Of a stretch of 64,000 bases of DNA, positions 35,432 through 43,508 are shown in pieces. The DNA is taken from the NCBI GenBank assembly GCA_964475835.1, contig CAYYYL010000004.1, positions 1-64,000 of the forward strand. The letters are read 5' to 3'. A model generated the notes under the pieces. That model was not told the DNA's origin. It ran no database searches and was given only the letters and a program-made list of their open reading frames with translations. Position numbers and translations under genes: made by a program. The stretch is from JABDCI01 sp964475835 (GTDB lineage: Bacteria; Verrucomicrobiota; Verrucomicrobiia; JABWAM01). Each line of letters starts with the position of its first letter. Within the stretch, counting starts at the first letter, position 1.

Positions 35432-35946
35432 GGCATTCGCTCCACCTTTTTACTTTGGTTGCCCTGCTCACCGGTCTTTGTGCCTGCAGTGACTTTGGAA
35501 ACAGGACGTACCGCTATCACGAAAGCATCCCCCTTCGGCCCATCGTCCTGAAGCTCGTTAAAACCGAACTGGGAAATCTGAATGGTAAAATGGCCGTCAA
35601 AGTCACCCTGGACATCACCAATCCCTCCGCTGACAAACTCAGTCTCTCCAAAGAACGATTCACCCTCCGTGTGGGAAAAAGCAGGGAAATCGCCCGGGAT
35701 CTTTCCCTTCTCGAATCCCTTGGAATTGAAACCATTTCATTCAAACCCAGTGAGGAAGCCTCCATCAGCACTCAATTCATTCTCACAGAACCGGAGTTGC
35801 GTGAGCGGCTCTGTTTGATTGTGGATCGACAGAGGAAAGGCGACCGTGAAACCCTGGTATTGATTGAAGTCAAACGCCAGGGGACACCTCCCCTGCCGGT
35901 CTCAGGGGAATGGCGTGTCATGCGCTCTTCAAACTGGAACAATTGA
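35428..35946 (+). CDS. Putative lipoprotein, LEA/WHy-like fold
   Basis: A 172-residue protein with a signal peptide and a lipobox-like LCAC (Cys20), so probably a lipoprotein. The mature part has the feel of the LEA14/water-stress WHy beta-sandwich (MAVKVTLDITNPSADKLSL, where NP-S/T is typical), but this is a weak assignment. It is translationally coupled to the ABC ATPase upstream and precedes pyrF by 18 bases. Role unknown. Confidence 0.6.
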   Translation: MRHSLHLFTLVALLTGLCACSDFGNRTYRYHESIPLRPIVLKLVKTELGNLNGKMAVKVTLDITNPSADKLSLSKERFTLRVGKSREIARDLSLLESLGIETISFKPSEEASISTQFILTEPELRERLCLIVDRQRKGDRETLVLIEVKRQGTPPLPVSGEWRVMRSSNWNN

Positions 35947-35964
35947 CCCATCGAACGACCACTC

Positions 35965-36681
35965 ATGCCGACTCAAAACCCCATCATCATCGCCCTCGAC
36001 GTCGATACCAGGCAGGAAGCCCTTGACTGCATCAAGCGTCTCGGCACTCGGGCCGATTTTTATAAAATCGGACTTCAACTTTTCTCCCGCGAAGGCATGC
36101 CCCTTGTCAATGAAGTGATTCAACTGGGGAAAAAGGTCTTTCTCGATTTGAAACTCCACGATATTCCCAACACCGTGTCGAAGGCTGTCCGGGCCCTCGC
36201 GCGACCGGGGATCGAACTGATGACACTCCACGCCTTCGGGGGAACGGAAATGATGGCCTCCGCCACCGCCACTTTGGATCAGGCTCGGGCTAAAAACCCG
36301 GAAATCACCACAAAATTGATCGGCGTGACCGTGCTCACGAGCCTGGATGACTCCGATCTTCGCCAAATCGGGGTGGACCATTCCCCCCAGGGACAGGTCC
36401 TTAATCTTGCCCGCTTGACCAAAAAATCAGGCCTTGCGGGTGTGGTGAGTTCGCCTCACGAAGCCCGACTTTTGCGCAATGAGCACGGTCCTGGCTTCCT
36501 GCTCGTGACGCCCGGTATACGGGCTTCCTCCGATCCAACCCAGGATCAAAAACGTGTGATGAGCGCAGCGGAGGCGATCAAGGAGGGCAGCGACCACCTC
36601 GTGATAGGGCGTTCCCTGCTCGACACCCCGGATCCCGCCGCCGCACTGGAATCGATCTTGCGGGAAATCGGAGCATGGTAG
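35965..36681 (+). CDS. pyrF: Orotidine-5'-phosphate decarboxylase
   Basis: The last step of UMP synthesis. 238 residues, single TIM barrel of the bacterial type I group. IALDVD at the N-terminus binds substrate, and the catalytic tetrad region DLKLHDIPNT gives Asp61, Lys63 and Asp66. LVTPGIR near the C-terminus closes the phosphate site. No other pyr gene is near. It converges on the cruF-like gene with only 38 bases between stops. Confidence 0.96.
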   Translation: MPTQNPIIIALDVDTRQEALDCIKRLGTRADFYKIGLQLFSREGMPLVNEVIQLGKKVFLDLKLHDIPNTVSKAVRALARPGIELMTLHAFGGTEMMASATATLDQARAKNPEITTKLIGVTVLTSLDDSDLRQIGVDHSPQGQVLNLARLTKKSGLAGVVSSPHEARLLRNEHGPGFLLVTPGIRASSDPTQDQKRVMSAAEAIKEGSDHLVIGRSLLDTPDPAAALESILREIGAW

Positions 36682-36710
36682 TTATACCCGCGGTCCCCTA
36701 GAAGGCACCC

Positions 36711-36722
36711 AACAGGCTGCTA
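36711..36722. repeat. Possible solitary end of the palindromic element
   Basis: AACAGGCTGCT (36711-36721) equals the outer 11 bases of copy 1 of the 22.5-kb element, and CTA at 36720-36722 is the stop codon of the minus-strand carotenoid gene. The match is short and the AAAAAGT continuation is absent, so chance is possible. Confidence 0.25.
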
Positions 36723-37538
36723 AGCGTCTGAAGGCACGGAGAGATTCTCCCGATTGGAAACCATGGAAATGGCGATCGCCAGAACACCCATTCCATTCAA
36801 GGCGACCATGACTGGAACAAATTGATGCGCCTGCCAGTTGAGAATGGCAAAGAGCAGCTGAATCATGGCGAGCGTCCCCCAACTCCACCAAGCCGTTGTC
36901 GCCCGAAATCGAACCCGACCCAACACCCCATCCAGGGCAAGCATAAGGAGAAATGAAACTCCATACCAACCGAGAAAGTTGAGGCGGGGAATGCCATAAT
37001 AAAACAGGTCGCGATCCAGCCACAGCCAGTAGTGCTTCACGTTGGCCGCCGCAGGCTCGAGATTCAGGTCCACAAGCAGGACCAAAATCGCACCACCAAA
37101 AACCCTCCAGACCCCCCGTTCGGAATCGGACGGGACACCGGAAAAGAGGAAGGCCGAAATGGCATAACCACAAAATGTCAAAATAAGCCAGCAGGCTGGA
37201 ATCACATACGGAACCTCTCCATGCAAAAGAGGTCCAAGACGCGGAGTGTAAAGGTAGTGACCAAAGGGAACCCCAAATCTCACCCCCACCCATTCCACAA
37301 GCGTCGAAGCCACCATGATGATCCCCGCAGCAATCGTCACCTGACGTTCCGAAGCATCACAACTCAGAATTCGAACACTTACCAGGGCTCCCAGAAGCAG
37401 CGATACCATGTCTCCCCAGGGTTCAACCCGTGGCAACAGATTTCGCAAAGGCTCGGAGACCGTCAAAACAACTCCGACCGTCATCCAGATGAAATAGACC
37501 ACAGCCGCGGGCAGGAGTCGTGATTCAGGCCTGCTCAC
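36720..37538 (-). CDS. Carotenoid biosynthesis protein, CruF-like (DUF422)
   Basis: A 272-residue integral membrane protein with about seven hydrophobic segments. The core EWVGVRFGVPFGHYLYT followed by LGPLLHGEVPYVIP matches the DUF422 family, whose known members (CruF) hydrate the psi-end of acyclic carotenoids. It begins with GTG at 37538, 12 bases after the crtI-like gene ends, so the two form an operon. The pairing supports a C30/C40 acyclic carotenoid pathway. The exact product is not determined by sequence. Its stop overlaps a short match to the repeat element terminus. Confidence 0.8.
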   Translation of the reverse strand: MSRPESRLLPAAVVYFIWMTVGVVLTVSEPLRNLLPRVEPWGDMVSLLLGALVSVRILSCDASERQVTIAAGIIMVASTLVEWVGVRFGVPFGHYLYTPRLGPLLHGEVPYVIPACWLILTFCGYAISAFLFSGVPSDSERGVWRVFGGAILVLLVDLNLEPAAANVKHYWLWLDRDLFYYGIPRLNFLGWYGVSFLLMLALDGVLGRVRFRATTAWWSWGTLAMIQLLFAILNWQAHQFVPVMVALNGMGVLAIAISMVSNRENLSVPSDA

Positions 37539-37550
37539 AAAAGACTTGGG

Positions 37551-39056
37551 TTATTCCAGATCCGTTTTTACCGCTTGAACCACCCTCTGGGCGGAAAGCA
37601 GGACAAGGGGAATTCCACCACCCGGCTTGGCCGAGCCACCCACAAAATAAAGATTTTTCACCAATTCCGAACGATTGGAGGGACGTTCCCCCACCGCTCG
37701 AATGGAGTGCGTGGCGTGACCGTAGATGGCCCCACGATACGTCCGGGTGCGTTCCGCAAAATCCGCAGGGGTGACGATTTTCTCACAGAGAATCTCCTGC
37801 TTCAATCCGGTGAGCCCGGCCTTTTCAAGACGCTCAAGGATCAGATCCCGATACGATTCGCGATTGGTGTCCCAGTGATGATCGGGCTCCAAGGCGGGCG
37901 TATTCACAAGAACGAAGTAGTTGTCCTGCCCCGGGGGCGCCTGGGTGGGATCACTTCGGGAAGTGATGGACACGTAGATCGTCGGTTCCTGAGGCGGCCT
38001 TTTCTTTTTGAAAATATCGTCAAACTCCGCGAGATAGTCGGAGGAAAAGAACACATTATGATGGGCGAGCTGCTCGTAACGTTTCTTCACCCCCAGCATG
38101 AGCATGAAAGGGGACGATGAATAGGGGCGTTTCTGAAGGAATCGTAATGCGGTCTTCTGCCGCTTGATGGGAAGCAGGCGGGACCAGGCATGGGACACAT
38201 CCGCATTACAAATGATCGCATCTGCCTCCATGCGAACCCCTCCCACCATCACTCCGACCGCCGTGGGTTTGCGAAGCACGCCGTTTTCCTTGCATACAAT
38301 CTCGTTGACCTCGGCATCGACAAGGAACTCCACACCGAGATCACGTGCACATTTTTCCAAAGCCTCTGCCAACCGGTACAACCCTCCCCGGATGTACCAT
38401 CCCCCCTCCTTCAATTCCAAGTAGGGAATGATGTTAAAGGTGGAAGGAAGGTTGTAGGGGGACGATCCGGTATAGGTGGCATAACGCTGAAACAACTGCC
38501 GGATATGCGGACTTTTAAAGAAGGATTCGATCACTTTCGACATGCTTTTTCCTGCGGCAACCTTCGGGACATGCTGAATATTTTTCAAAAAACGCCATCC
38601 CAAGTACCCCAGTTTGGTGTTGGGTGGGTGATAAAGGTAAGCTTCGGCTGAAAGGTCGTGAATTCCCGCTCCGTATCGCATGAATTTTTCAAGAGCCTCG
38701 CCATGGTCCTTCTCGCACCGGGCCACCTCGATTTGAAACAGGTGCGGATTCGCCCAGGCATTGATCACCTTGCCGTCCGGATAGAAATACCGGCAGACGG
38801 GATCGACGGTCATCAGCTCGAGATAGTCCTCCAGATCATGGCCCGCATATTCAAAGAGCTCCCGCAGGACAAAGGGCATGGTGATGAGGGAAGGACCGAC
38901 GTCCCAGATAAACCCACCTTCGCTGTGACATGAGAGCTTGCCGCCCACTCGCACATTTTTTTCAAGAACCTTCACCTCCCAACCATCACGCGCCAGGCGG
39001 ATGGCGGTGCTCATCCCTCCGAGACCCGCACCGATGATGATCGCCTTCTTGGACAT
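37551..39056 (-). CDS. Phytoene/diapophytoene desaturase, CrtI/CrtN family
   Basis: A 501-residue FAD-dependent carotenoid desaturase. The N-terminal dinucleotide fold IIIGAGLGGMSTAIRLA (5-21) and VLEKNVRVGGKL are clear. The C-terminus has the family block YFVGGSAKPGGGIPLVLLSA, which contacts FAD. Length is normal. Whether it acts on C40 phytoene or C30 diapophytoene, or as a later desaturase/oxidase, cannot be told. It starts with ATG 39056, diverging from mutL, and leads into the CruF-like gene. Confidence 0.88.
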   Translation of the reverse strand: MSKKAIIIGAGLGGMSTAIRLARDGWEVKVLEKNVRVGGKLSCHSEGGFIWDVGPSLITMPFVLRELFEYAGHDLEDYLELMTVDPVCRYFYPDGKVINAWANPHLFQIEVARCEKDHGEALEKFMRYGAGIHDLSAEAYLYHPPNTKLGYLGWRFLKNIQHVPKVAAGKSMSKVIESFFKSPHIRQLFQRYATYTGSSPYNLPSTFNIIPYLELKEGGWYIRGGLYRLAEALEKCARDLGVEFLVDAEVNEIVCKENGVLRKPTAVGVMVGGVRMEADAIICNADVSHAWSRLLPIKRQKTALRFLQKRPYSSSPFMLMLGVKKRYEQLAHHNVFFSSDYLAEFDDIFKKKRPPQEPTIYVSITSRSDPTQAPPGQDNYFVLVNTPALEPDHHWDTNRESYRDLILERLEKAGLTGLKQEILCEKIVTPADFAERTRTYRGAIYGHATHSIRAVGERPSNRSELVKNLYFVGGSAKPGGGIPLVLLSAQRVVQAVKTDLE

Positions 39057-39184
39057 AGGAACGTTGATTTATAGCAAGATCGGTTTGAACCGTCAGCCAT
39101 AAACGGTGGATACGACAAGGGATTTCCTAGGAACCGGAACGGCATTGCCTTTCCTTTTTGAGGATTTCGATACAATTTATAGGG

Positions 39185-41074
39185 GTGAATCGCATCCGCA
39201 TTCTACCCGACCAGGTCGCCAACCAGATCGCCGCAGGTGAGGTGATCGAAAGGCCTGCATCCGTCCTGAAGGAACTCGTGGAGAATGCCATCGACGCCCA
39301 GGCAACGAGCATTCGCATCGAAATTCGGGGAGGAGGCAAAAGCACCATCCGGATCACGGACAACGGCCATGGCATGAGTCGTGACGATGCGTTGCTCTGC
39401 ATCGAACGGCATGCAACGAGCAAGATCCACGACTCCGCGGACATCGGTTCCATCCACACCCTCGGTTTCCGGGGGGAGGCCATACCCAGCATTGCATCCG
39501 TCTCCCGCTTCCGTTTGTTGACGAAGGAGCCGGACACCTCCTCGGGAACGGAGATCGATATTCACGGAGGCAAACTCCTCGCCGTCAAGGACGCCGGCTG
39601 CGCTCCTGGAACCCAGGTCGAAGTACGTAATCTTTTCTACAACCTCCCTGCACGCCGCAAATTCCTCAGGTCCGACGCCACCGAACTTGGACACCTCCAC
39701 CATACCTTTCTTCTCCACGCCATCGCACAGCCCCATATCGGCTGGGTGCTGCACCAGGACGAGCGTATCGTTTACGAGCTCCCGGCCATTCCGGTTTCGA
39801 AAACGCAAAACGCCGAATCGGCCCTTCTGGATCGTGTCCGTGGCCTTCATGGAGCTCAGCTCGCTTCCCAACTTCTCCCGGTTCGGCACGCCCGGGAGGG
39901 TGTGCGCCTGCACGGCCTGATTGGAAAACCAGGATTAAGCCGATCCAATCGCAGCGAACTTTACACCTTCGTGAATTCCCGTCCGGTCGACAGCCGCGCC
40001 ATTTACTACGGTCTCATCGAAGGATATCACTCCGCCCTCATGCGCGGGCGCTACCCTGTCTGCTTCCTCTTCCTGGAAATCGATCCCGCACTCGTCGACG
40101 TCAATATCCACCCGGCTAAAAGGGAGGTCCGTTTCCGGGAGGATGCGCGAGTTCAAGGTGTGGTGATTCAGGCCGTGCGGGAAGCCCTCGGATCATCAGG
40201 CCCTGGCCCCCAGGCCGCCACGCCACTCGAGATGAAATTAAACCGCACCAGAATCGTTCCATCGCGCCCCCCTCTGCAGACACGCATGCCCGCCACTATC
40301 GGAACGCCCACGTTCTCCAATTTCCAGCCAACCGCCATCACTCCGCGGCCAGGGAATGAAAATGTCGGAATCCTGCCATCCACGCAACCGGCTTCCATCT
40401 CCACTCACGATTCATCCTTAAAGCCTGCCATTTCAAATACAATCCAGGATCGATCTCTTTCAACGTTCAACGTTCAACCTTCAAACACCCCTTTCATCCT
40501 CGGAGTCCTCGCAAAGCTCTATGTCATCGCACTGGATGGAGAAGGGTTGCTCATCGTCGATCAGCATGCTGCCCATGAACGCATCCTCTTCGAACAAATG
40601 ATGAGCCGTGTGGGACGCGGCCAGGCTCCCTCCCAACGACTTCTCTTCCCCCAAACCATCGATCTCCCCCCCAGGGATGCAACGGAACTGAAGGAGCACC
40701 TTGGCACTCTGCAGGAGATGGGATTTGGAGTTGCGGAATTCGGAGATCGCAGCTTCATCATCGACGCGCTTCCTTCCTTCGTGAAAGTGGAAACCCTGTC
40801 CGAATTGATGCGCTCGATCCTCGACGAACTTCAGGAGGCCGGCCGGGGGATCAACCGCGATCGTTTCGCGGAGGAAACCGTGGCAAAAACCGTCTGCCGG
40901 CACGCGGTGAAGGCGAACGATGCCCTCCGCCCTGAGGAACTTCAACGCATGCTCGTGGATCTGCAGGCTTGTGAAAATCCCCTCACCTGTCCCCATGGCC
41001 GCCCCACCATGCTGCGACTGACCCAGGCGGAGCTGGAGCGCAAATTTGGAAGGCGACCGATCGAAACGCTTTAA
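39185..41074 (+). CDS. mutL: DNA mismatch repair protein MutL
   Basis: About 629 residues from a GTG at 39185 (VNRIRILPDQVANQIAAGEV); the frame also has an upstream TTG. The GHKL ATPase motifs are ELVENAIDA, DNGHGM and GFRGEA. The C-terminal part has DQHAAHERILFE, the DQHA(X)2E(X)4E endonuclease motif, together with VCRHAVKANDAL and CPHGRP. This MutL should therefore nick DNA itself, as in bacteria without MutH. A Pro/Thr/Ser-rich linker separates the halves. A GTTCAACGTT-type repeat lies within the linker coding sequence (40459-40485) and is translated in frame. Confidence 0.95.
   Translation: MNRIRILPDQVANQIAAGEVIERPASVLKELVENAIDAQATSIRIEIRGGGKSTIRITDNGHGMSRDDALLCIERHATSKIHDSADIGSIHTLGFRGEAIPSIASVSRFRLLTKEPDTSSGTEIDIHGGKLLAVKDAGCAPGTQVEVRNLFYNLPARRKFLRSDATELGHLHHTFLLHAIAQPHIGWVLHQDERIVYELPAIPVSKTQNAESALLDRVRGLHGAQLASQLLPVRHAREGVRLHGLIGKPGLSRSNRSELYTFVNSRPVDSRAIYYGLIEGYHSALMRGRYPVCFLFLEIDPALVDVNIHPAKREVRFREDARVQGVVIQAVREALGSSGPGPQAATPLEMKLNRTRIVPSRPPLQTRMPATIGTPTFSNFQPTAITPRPGNENVGILPSTQPASISTHDSSLKPAISNTIQDRSLSTFNVQPSNTPFILGVLAKLYVIALDGEGLLIVDQHAAHERILFEQMMSRVGRGQAPSQRLLFPQTIDLPPRDATELKEHLGTLQEMGFGVAEFGDRSFIIDALPSFVKVETLSELMRSILDELQEAGRGINRDRFAEETVAKTVCRHAVKANDALRPEELQRMLVDLQACENPLTCPHGRPTMLRLTQAELERKFGRRPIETL
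40459..40485 (+). repeat. GTTCAACGTT repeat inside the mutL linker
   Basis: The words TTCAACG, TTCAACG, TTCAACC and TTCAAAC follow each other with seven-base spacing. They encode STFNVQPSN in the disordered MutL linker. The same type of word is found between ptsI and rpmA, suggesting a dispersed repeat that has entered a tolerant coding region. Confidence 0.55.
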
Positions 41075-41085
41075 ACCAGTGGCTC

Positions 41086-43185
41086 CTACTGTTTGATCCG
41101 ATAGATTCCCACGCCCCCAGCCCAGAGATCCCCCGTGGCGGCATTGAAACGCAATACTGCCGTTTTCCGATTCGGAATATTTTTTGAAATGTCGACCCAG
41201 GTTTTTCCACCATCGGTCGTTTTCATTACAAATCCATCCGCACTGGATCCCCATGTCACCCGTGAAATCCACATCGTATTCTCATTGCGTGGATCGATTT
41301 CAAGACATTGGATCGCCTTGCCGTCAGTAAAATTACTGACCTTGGTCCACGTGGTTCCATGATTCGTGCTTTTCCACAGATTGGAGCCATGGCAATAGAT
41401 CACCCCGGATTTTGAGACTTCGATGTTAAAAATCCATGATTCCCCGCTGAACACCCGGGTCCAAACACCATCATTTTCACTCCGATAGACCCCTCCATTC
41501 GTGCCACACGCTCCAAAAAACACCCGAGTGGGACTTGTGGGATCCACCGCAAGGCCGTTAAAGACACCTTTGCCGAGCGGTTGATTCAGCATATACACCC
41601 AATGATAGCCGCCATCCGTGGACTTGTACACGCCACCTCCACCTGTGTTCCCATCCATGCCAAGGTACATGATACTGGGATTGGACGGATTCACCGCCAG
41701 GGAGCGCGCATAGGACTTCCCCCACAATGTACTGCCTGTGGGAGGAGTGGTCGGCAGGCCGGATCGTGCCGTCGTAAATTTCGCTCCCCCATCTTCACTG
41801 ATGATCACCTGATTGATGGATGGGGAAAGATTCCAGGGAGTGCTCGTTGCGAGAATCTTCTCCGTCGCCCCTTTGTTCTGAACAAAAAGTCTCCACATGT
41901 GCCCGCTGATATTTGCGTTGTAGGCAAGAGGACTCAACGCATACCAATTGGTGGCGTTGTTATCGCTGACCACCAGTCCCACGTCCATTCCGACTGCGAA
42001 CACGCTTCCATTGCAAAACTGAATATCCTGCACACAGGTGATGTCCGCCTTCCGTACACGTTCCCACCAGCTTACCCCTCCGTCAGAGCTATAGGCGTTG
42101 CGCCAGTTTCCCGCGACAAACAGTTCCAACGGATTTTTCGGGTTCAGAGTGATCGCATTGAGGCTCGAAAATCCCGTGATATTCGCCGTGGTTCCTTCAT
42201 TTGGCAGCAACGGATCATCCACCTCGTTCTTGTGCAAATTCCGGGAAAGAGTCCATGTGGTTCCTCCATCCACCGATCGATAGAAATACCCCGTCCAACT
42301 CACATTTCCGATACAATAGACCCGGTTCGCGTTGGAAGGATCCACCAATACCTGGCGCACGACTACGGTGGTCCCGATACCGCTGGTCGCGGCTTTCCAT
42401 GTCGCCCCTGAATCTGTGGATTTGAACACTCCGGATTTGCCAAACGAGGCGTAAACGGTATTTCCAGAAAAAGCCACACTGGTCGCCGTCAAAGGCATTC
42501 CAGCGGCCGCCACCCATGTTACCCCTCCGTTCTCACTCTTGAGGAGGCCCGCCGCCGATGTGGCCACAAAAACCCTGCTGATCGTTCCCTTCATCACCCC
42601 CACCGATGCAATATAGCCCGAAGGAGCCTGATAGACCTGCTTCCATGTGGTCCCACTATCCGAACTTTTGTACACCCTTCCATTCATGCAGCCCGCATAA
42701 ACAACCCCATCCACCAAAGGATCAAAAGCAATGGCCTGGATACTCCCATCGCGGGAGAACTTCATTCCAAGGGTTCCCGTCTGAGCCAGAAAGGTCCAAT
42801 GTGCCCCCCCATCAGTGCTCTTTGAAATCCCAGCCGCCGTGCCCGCAAAAACCGTTTCGGGATGGCGGGGATCCACCGTCAGCGTATGAATATCCAGATT
42901 ATTGAGCCCCACATTGATAAACTTCCAGTTCACCCCCTTGTCCGTTGTTTTGTACAGTCCGCTGACATCACCCCCCAAATAAATCACATTGGAATTCGTC
43001 GGATGATAAGCACAGGCCCAATAGTATCCACCCCCACCCCATCCCACATGCTCCCACTGGGGATCCGTCACCGCCCCCATTAAAAACATTCCGGATGCAA
43101 AGGCAAAAAAGCCACAACAGACACCCATAAGGAGACGCTTTGCCCAGGGTGCTTTTCCAAAGGAGGGGGAGGATGGAGAATACAT
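41086..43185 (-). CDS. Secreted BNR/Asp-box beta-propeller protein (GH74/sialidase-like)
   Basis: A 699-residue secreted protein. After a basic N-region, a membrane or signal segment (about 18-38) leads into VGWGGGGYYWACAYHPT, which resembles the start of GH74 xyloglucanases. At least eight Asp-box motifs (S/T-x-D-x-G-x-x-W), such as STDSGATW, SSDGGVSW, STDGGYHW and TTDGGKTW, indicate a seven-bladed or twin propeller. GH74 enzymes hydrolyse xyloglucan, but Asp boxes also occur in sialidases and non-enzymatic propellers, and I cannot assign the catalytic aspartates. The ATG at 43185 has GGAGG-rich upstream sequence only inside its own coding strand. Convergent with mutL, 11 bases apart. Confidence 0.75.
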   Translation of the reverse strand: MYSPSSPSFGKAPWAKRLLMGVCCGFFAFASGMFLMGAVTDPQWEHVGWGGGGYYWACAYHPTNSNVIYLGGDVSGLYKTTDKGVNWKFINVGLNNLDIHTLTVDPRHPETVFAGTAAGISKSTDGGAHWTFLAQTGTLGMKFSRDGSIQAIAFDPLVDGVVYAGCMNGRVYKSSDSGTTWKQVYQAPSGYIASVGVMKGTISRVFVATSAAGLLKSENGGVTWVAAAGMPLTATSVAFSGNTVYASFGKSGVFKSTDSGATWKAATSGIGTTVVVRQVLVDPSNANRVYCIGNVSWTGYFYRSVDGGTTWTLSRNLHKNEVDDPLLPNEGTTANITGFSSLNAITLNPKNPLELFVAGNWRNAYSSDGGVSWWERVRKADITCVQDIQFCNGSVFAVGMDVGLVVSDNNATNWYALSPLAYNANISGHMWRLFVQNKGATEKILATSTPWNLSPSINQVIISEDGGAKFTTARSGLPTTPPTGSTLWGKSYARSLAVNPSNPSIMYLGMDGNTGGGGVYKSTDGGYHWVYMLNQPLGKGVFNGLAVDPTSPTRVFFGACGTNGGVYRSENDGVWTRVFSGESWIFNIEVSKSGVIYCHGSNLWKSTNHGTTWTKVSNFTDGKAIQCLEIDPRNENTMWISRVTWGSSADGFVMKTTDGGKTWVDISKNIPNRKTAVLRFNAATGDLWAGGVGIYRIKQ

Positions 43186-43455
43186 GGTATCCAGAACCTA
43201 AGTGCATAGACCTCCCACGTATTTAGCATTTTTGGTAAAAAGCTTCGCTTATTCGGAATTTTTCAACCAAAAGCCACCCTAAGCTAAGGGTTCGGAAGAG
43301 GTCTCTATCCTACTTTCAATACTAAGGGGAACCCGGCGCATTTCTGTGCGGAAACCTGCCATGGGGACGTGGCAGGTTCTAGGTATCGGGTCCAAAAGGT
43401 AACAGCGAAGGGCCTTTTCGATTTTTCAGGAAGCTGCCACCAGACCTGAAAGGTC
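43186..43455. other. Intergenic region between the BNR protein and eno terminator
   Basis: No gene seen. It holds the hairpin AACCTGCC (43353-43360) / GGCAGGTT (43371-43378), and TTTTTCAGGAAGCTG (43422-43436), which matches the inner-to-outer terminus of the palindromic element (TTTTTCAGCAAGCTG) at 14 of 15 bases. Just left of it, GCGAAGGGCC loosely matches the element's GCGCGGCC. It may be a decayed end of a third copy. The minus-strand promoter of the BNR gene should also lie here. Confidence 0.4.
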
Positions 43456-43486
43456 AAAAAAAAGCCGGACCCTCATCGGGTCCGGC
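43456..43486 (-). terminator. Intrinsic terminator of eno
   Basis: GCCGGACCC (43464-43472) and GGGTCCGGC (43478-43486) form a perfect nine-base stem with a five-base loop. On the minus strand it is followed by eight U (43456-43463). It lies 23 bases past the eno stop and is a textbook terminator. Confidence 0.9.
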
Positions 43487-43508
43487 TTTCCAAGGAGCTT
43501 GCAAAAAC

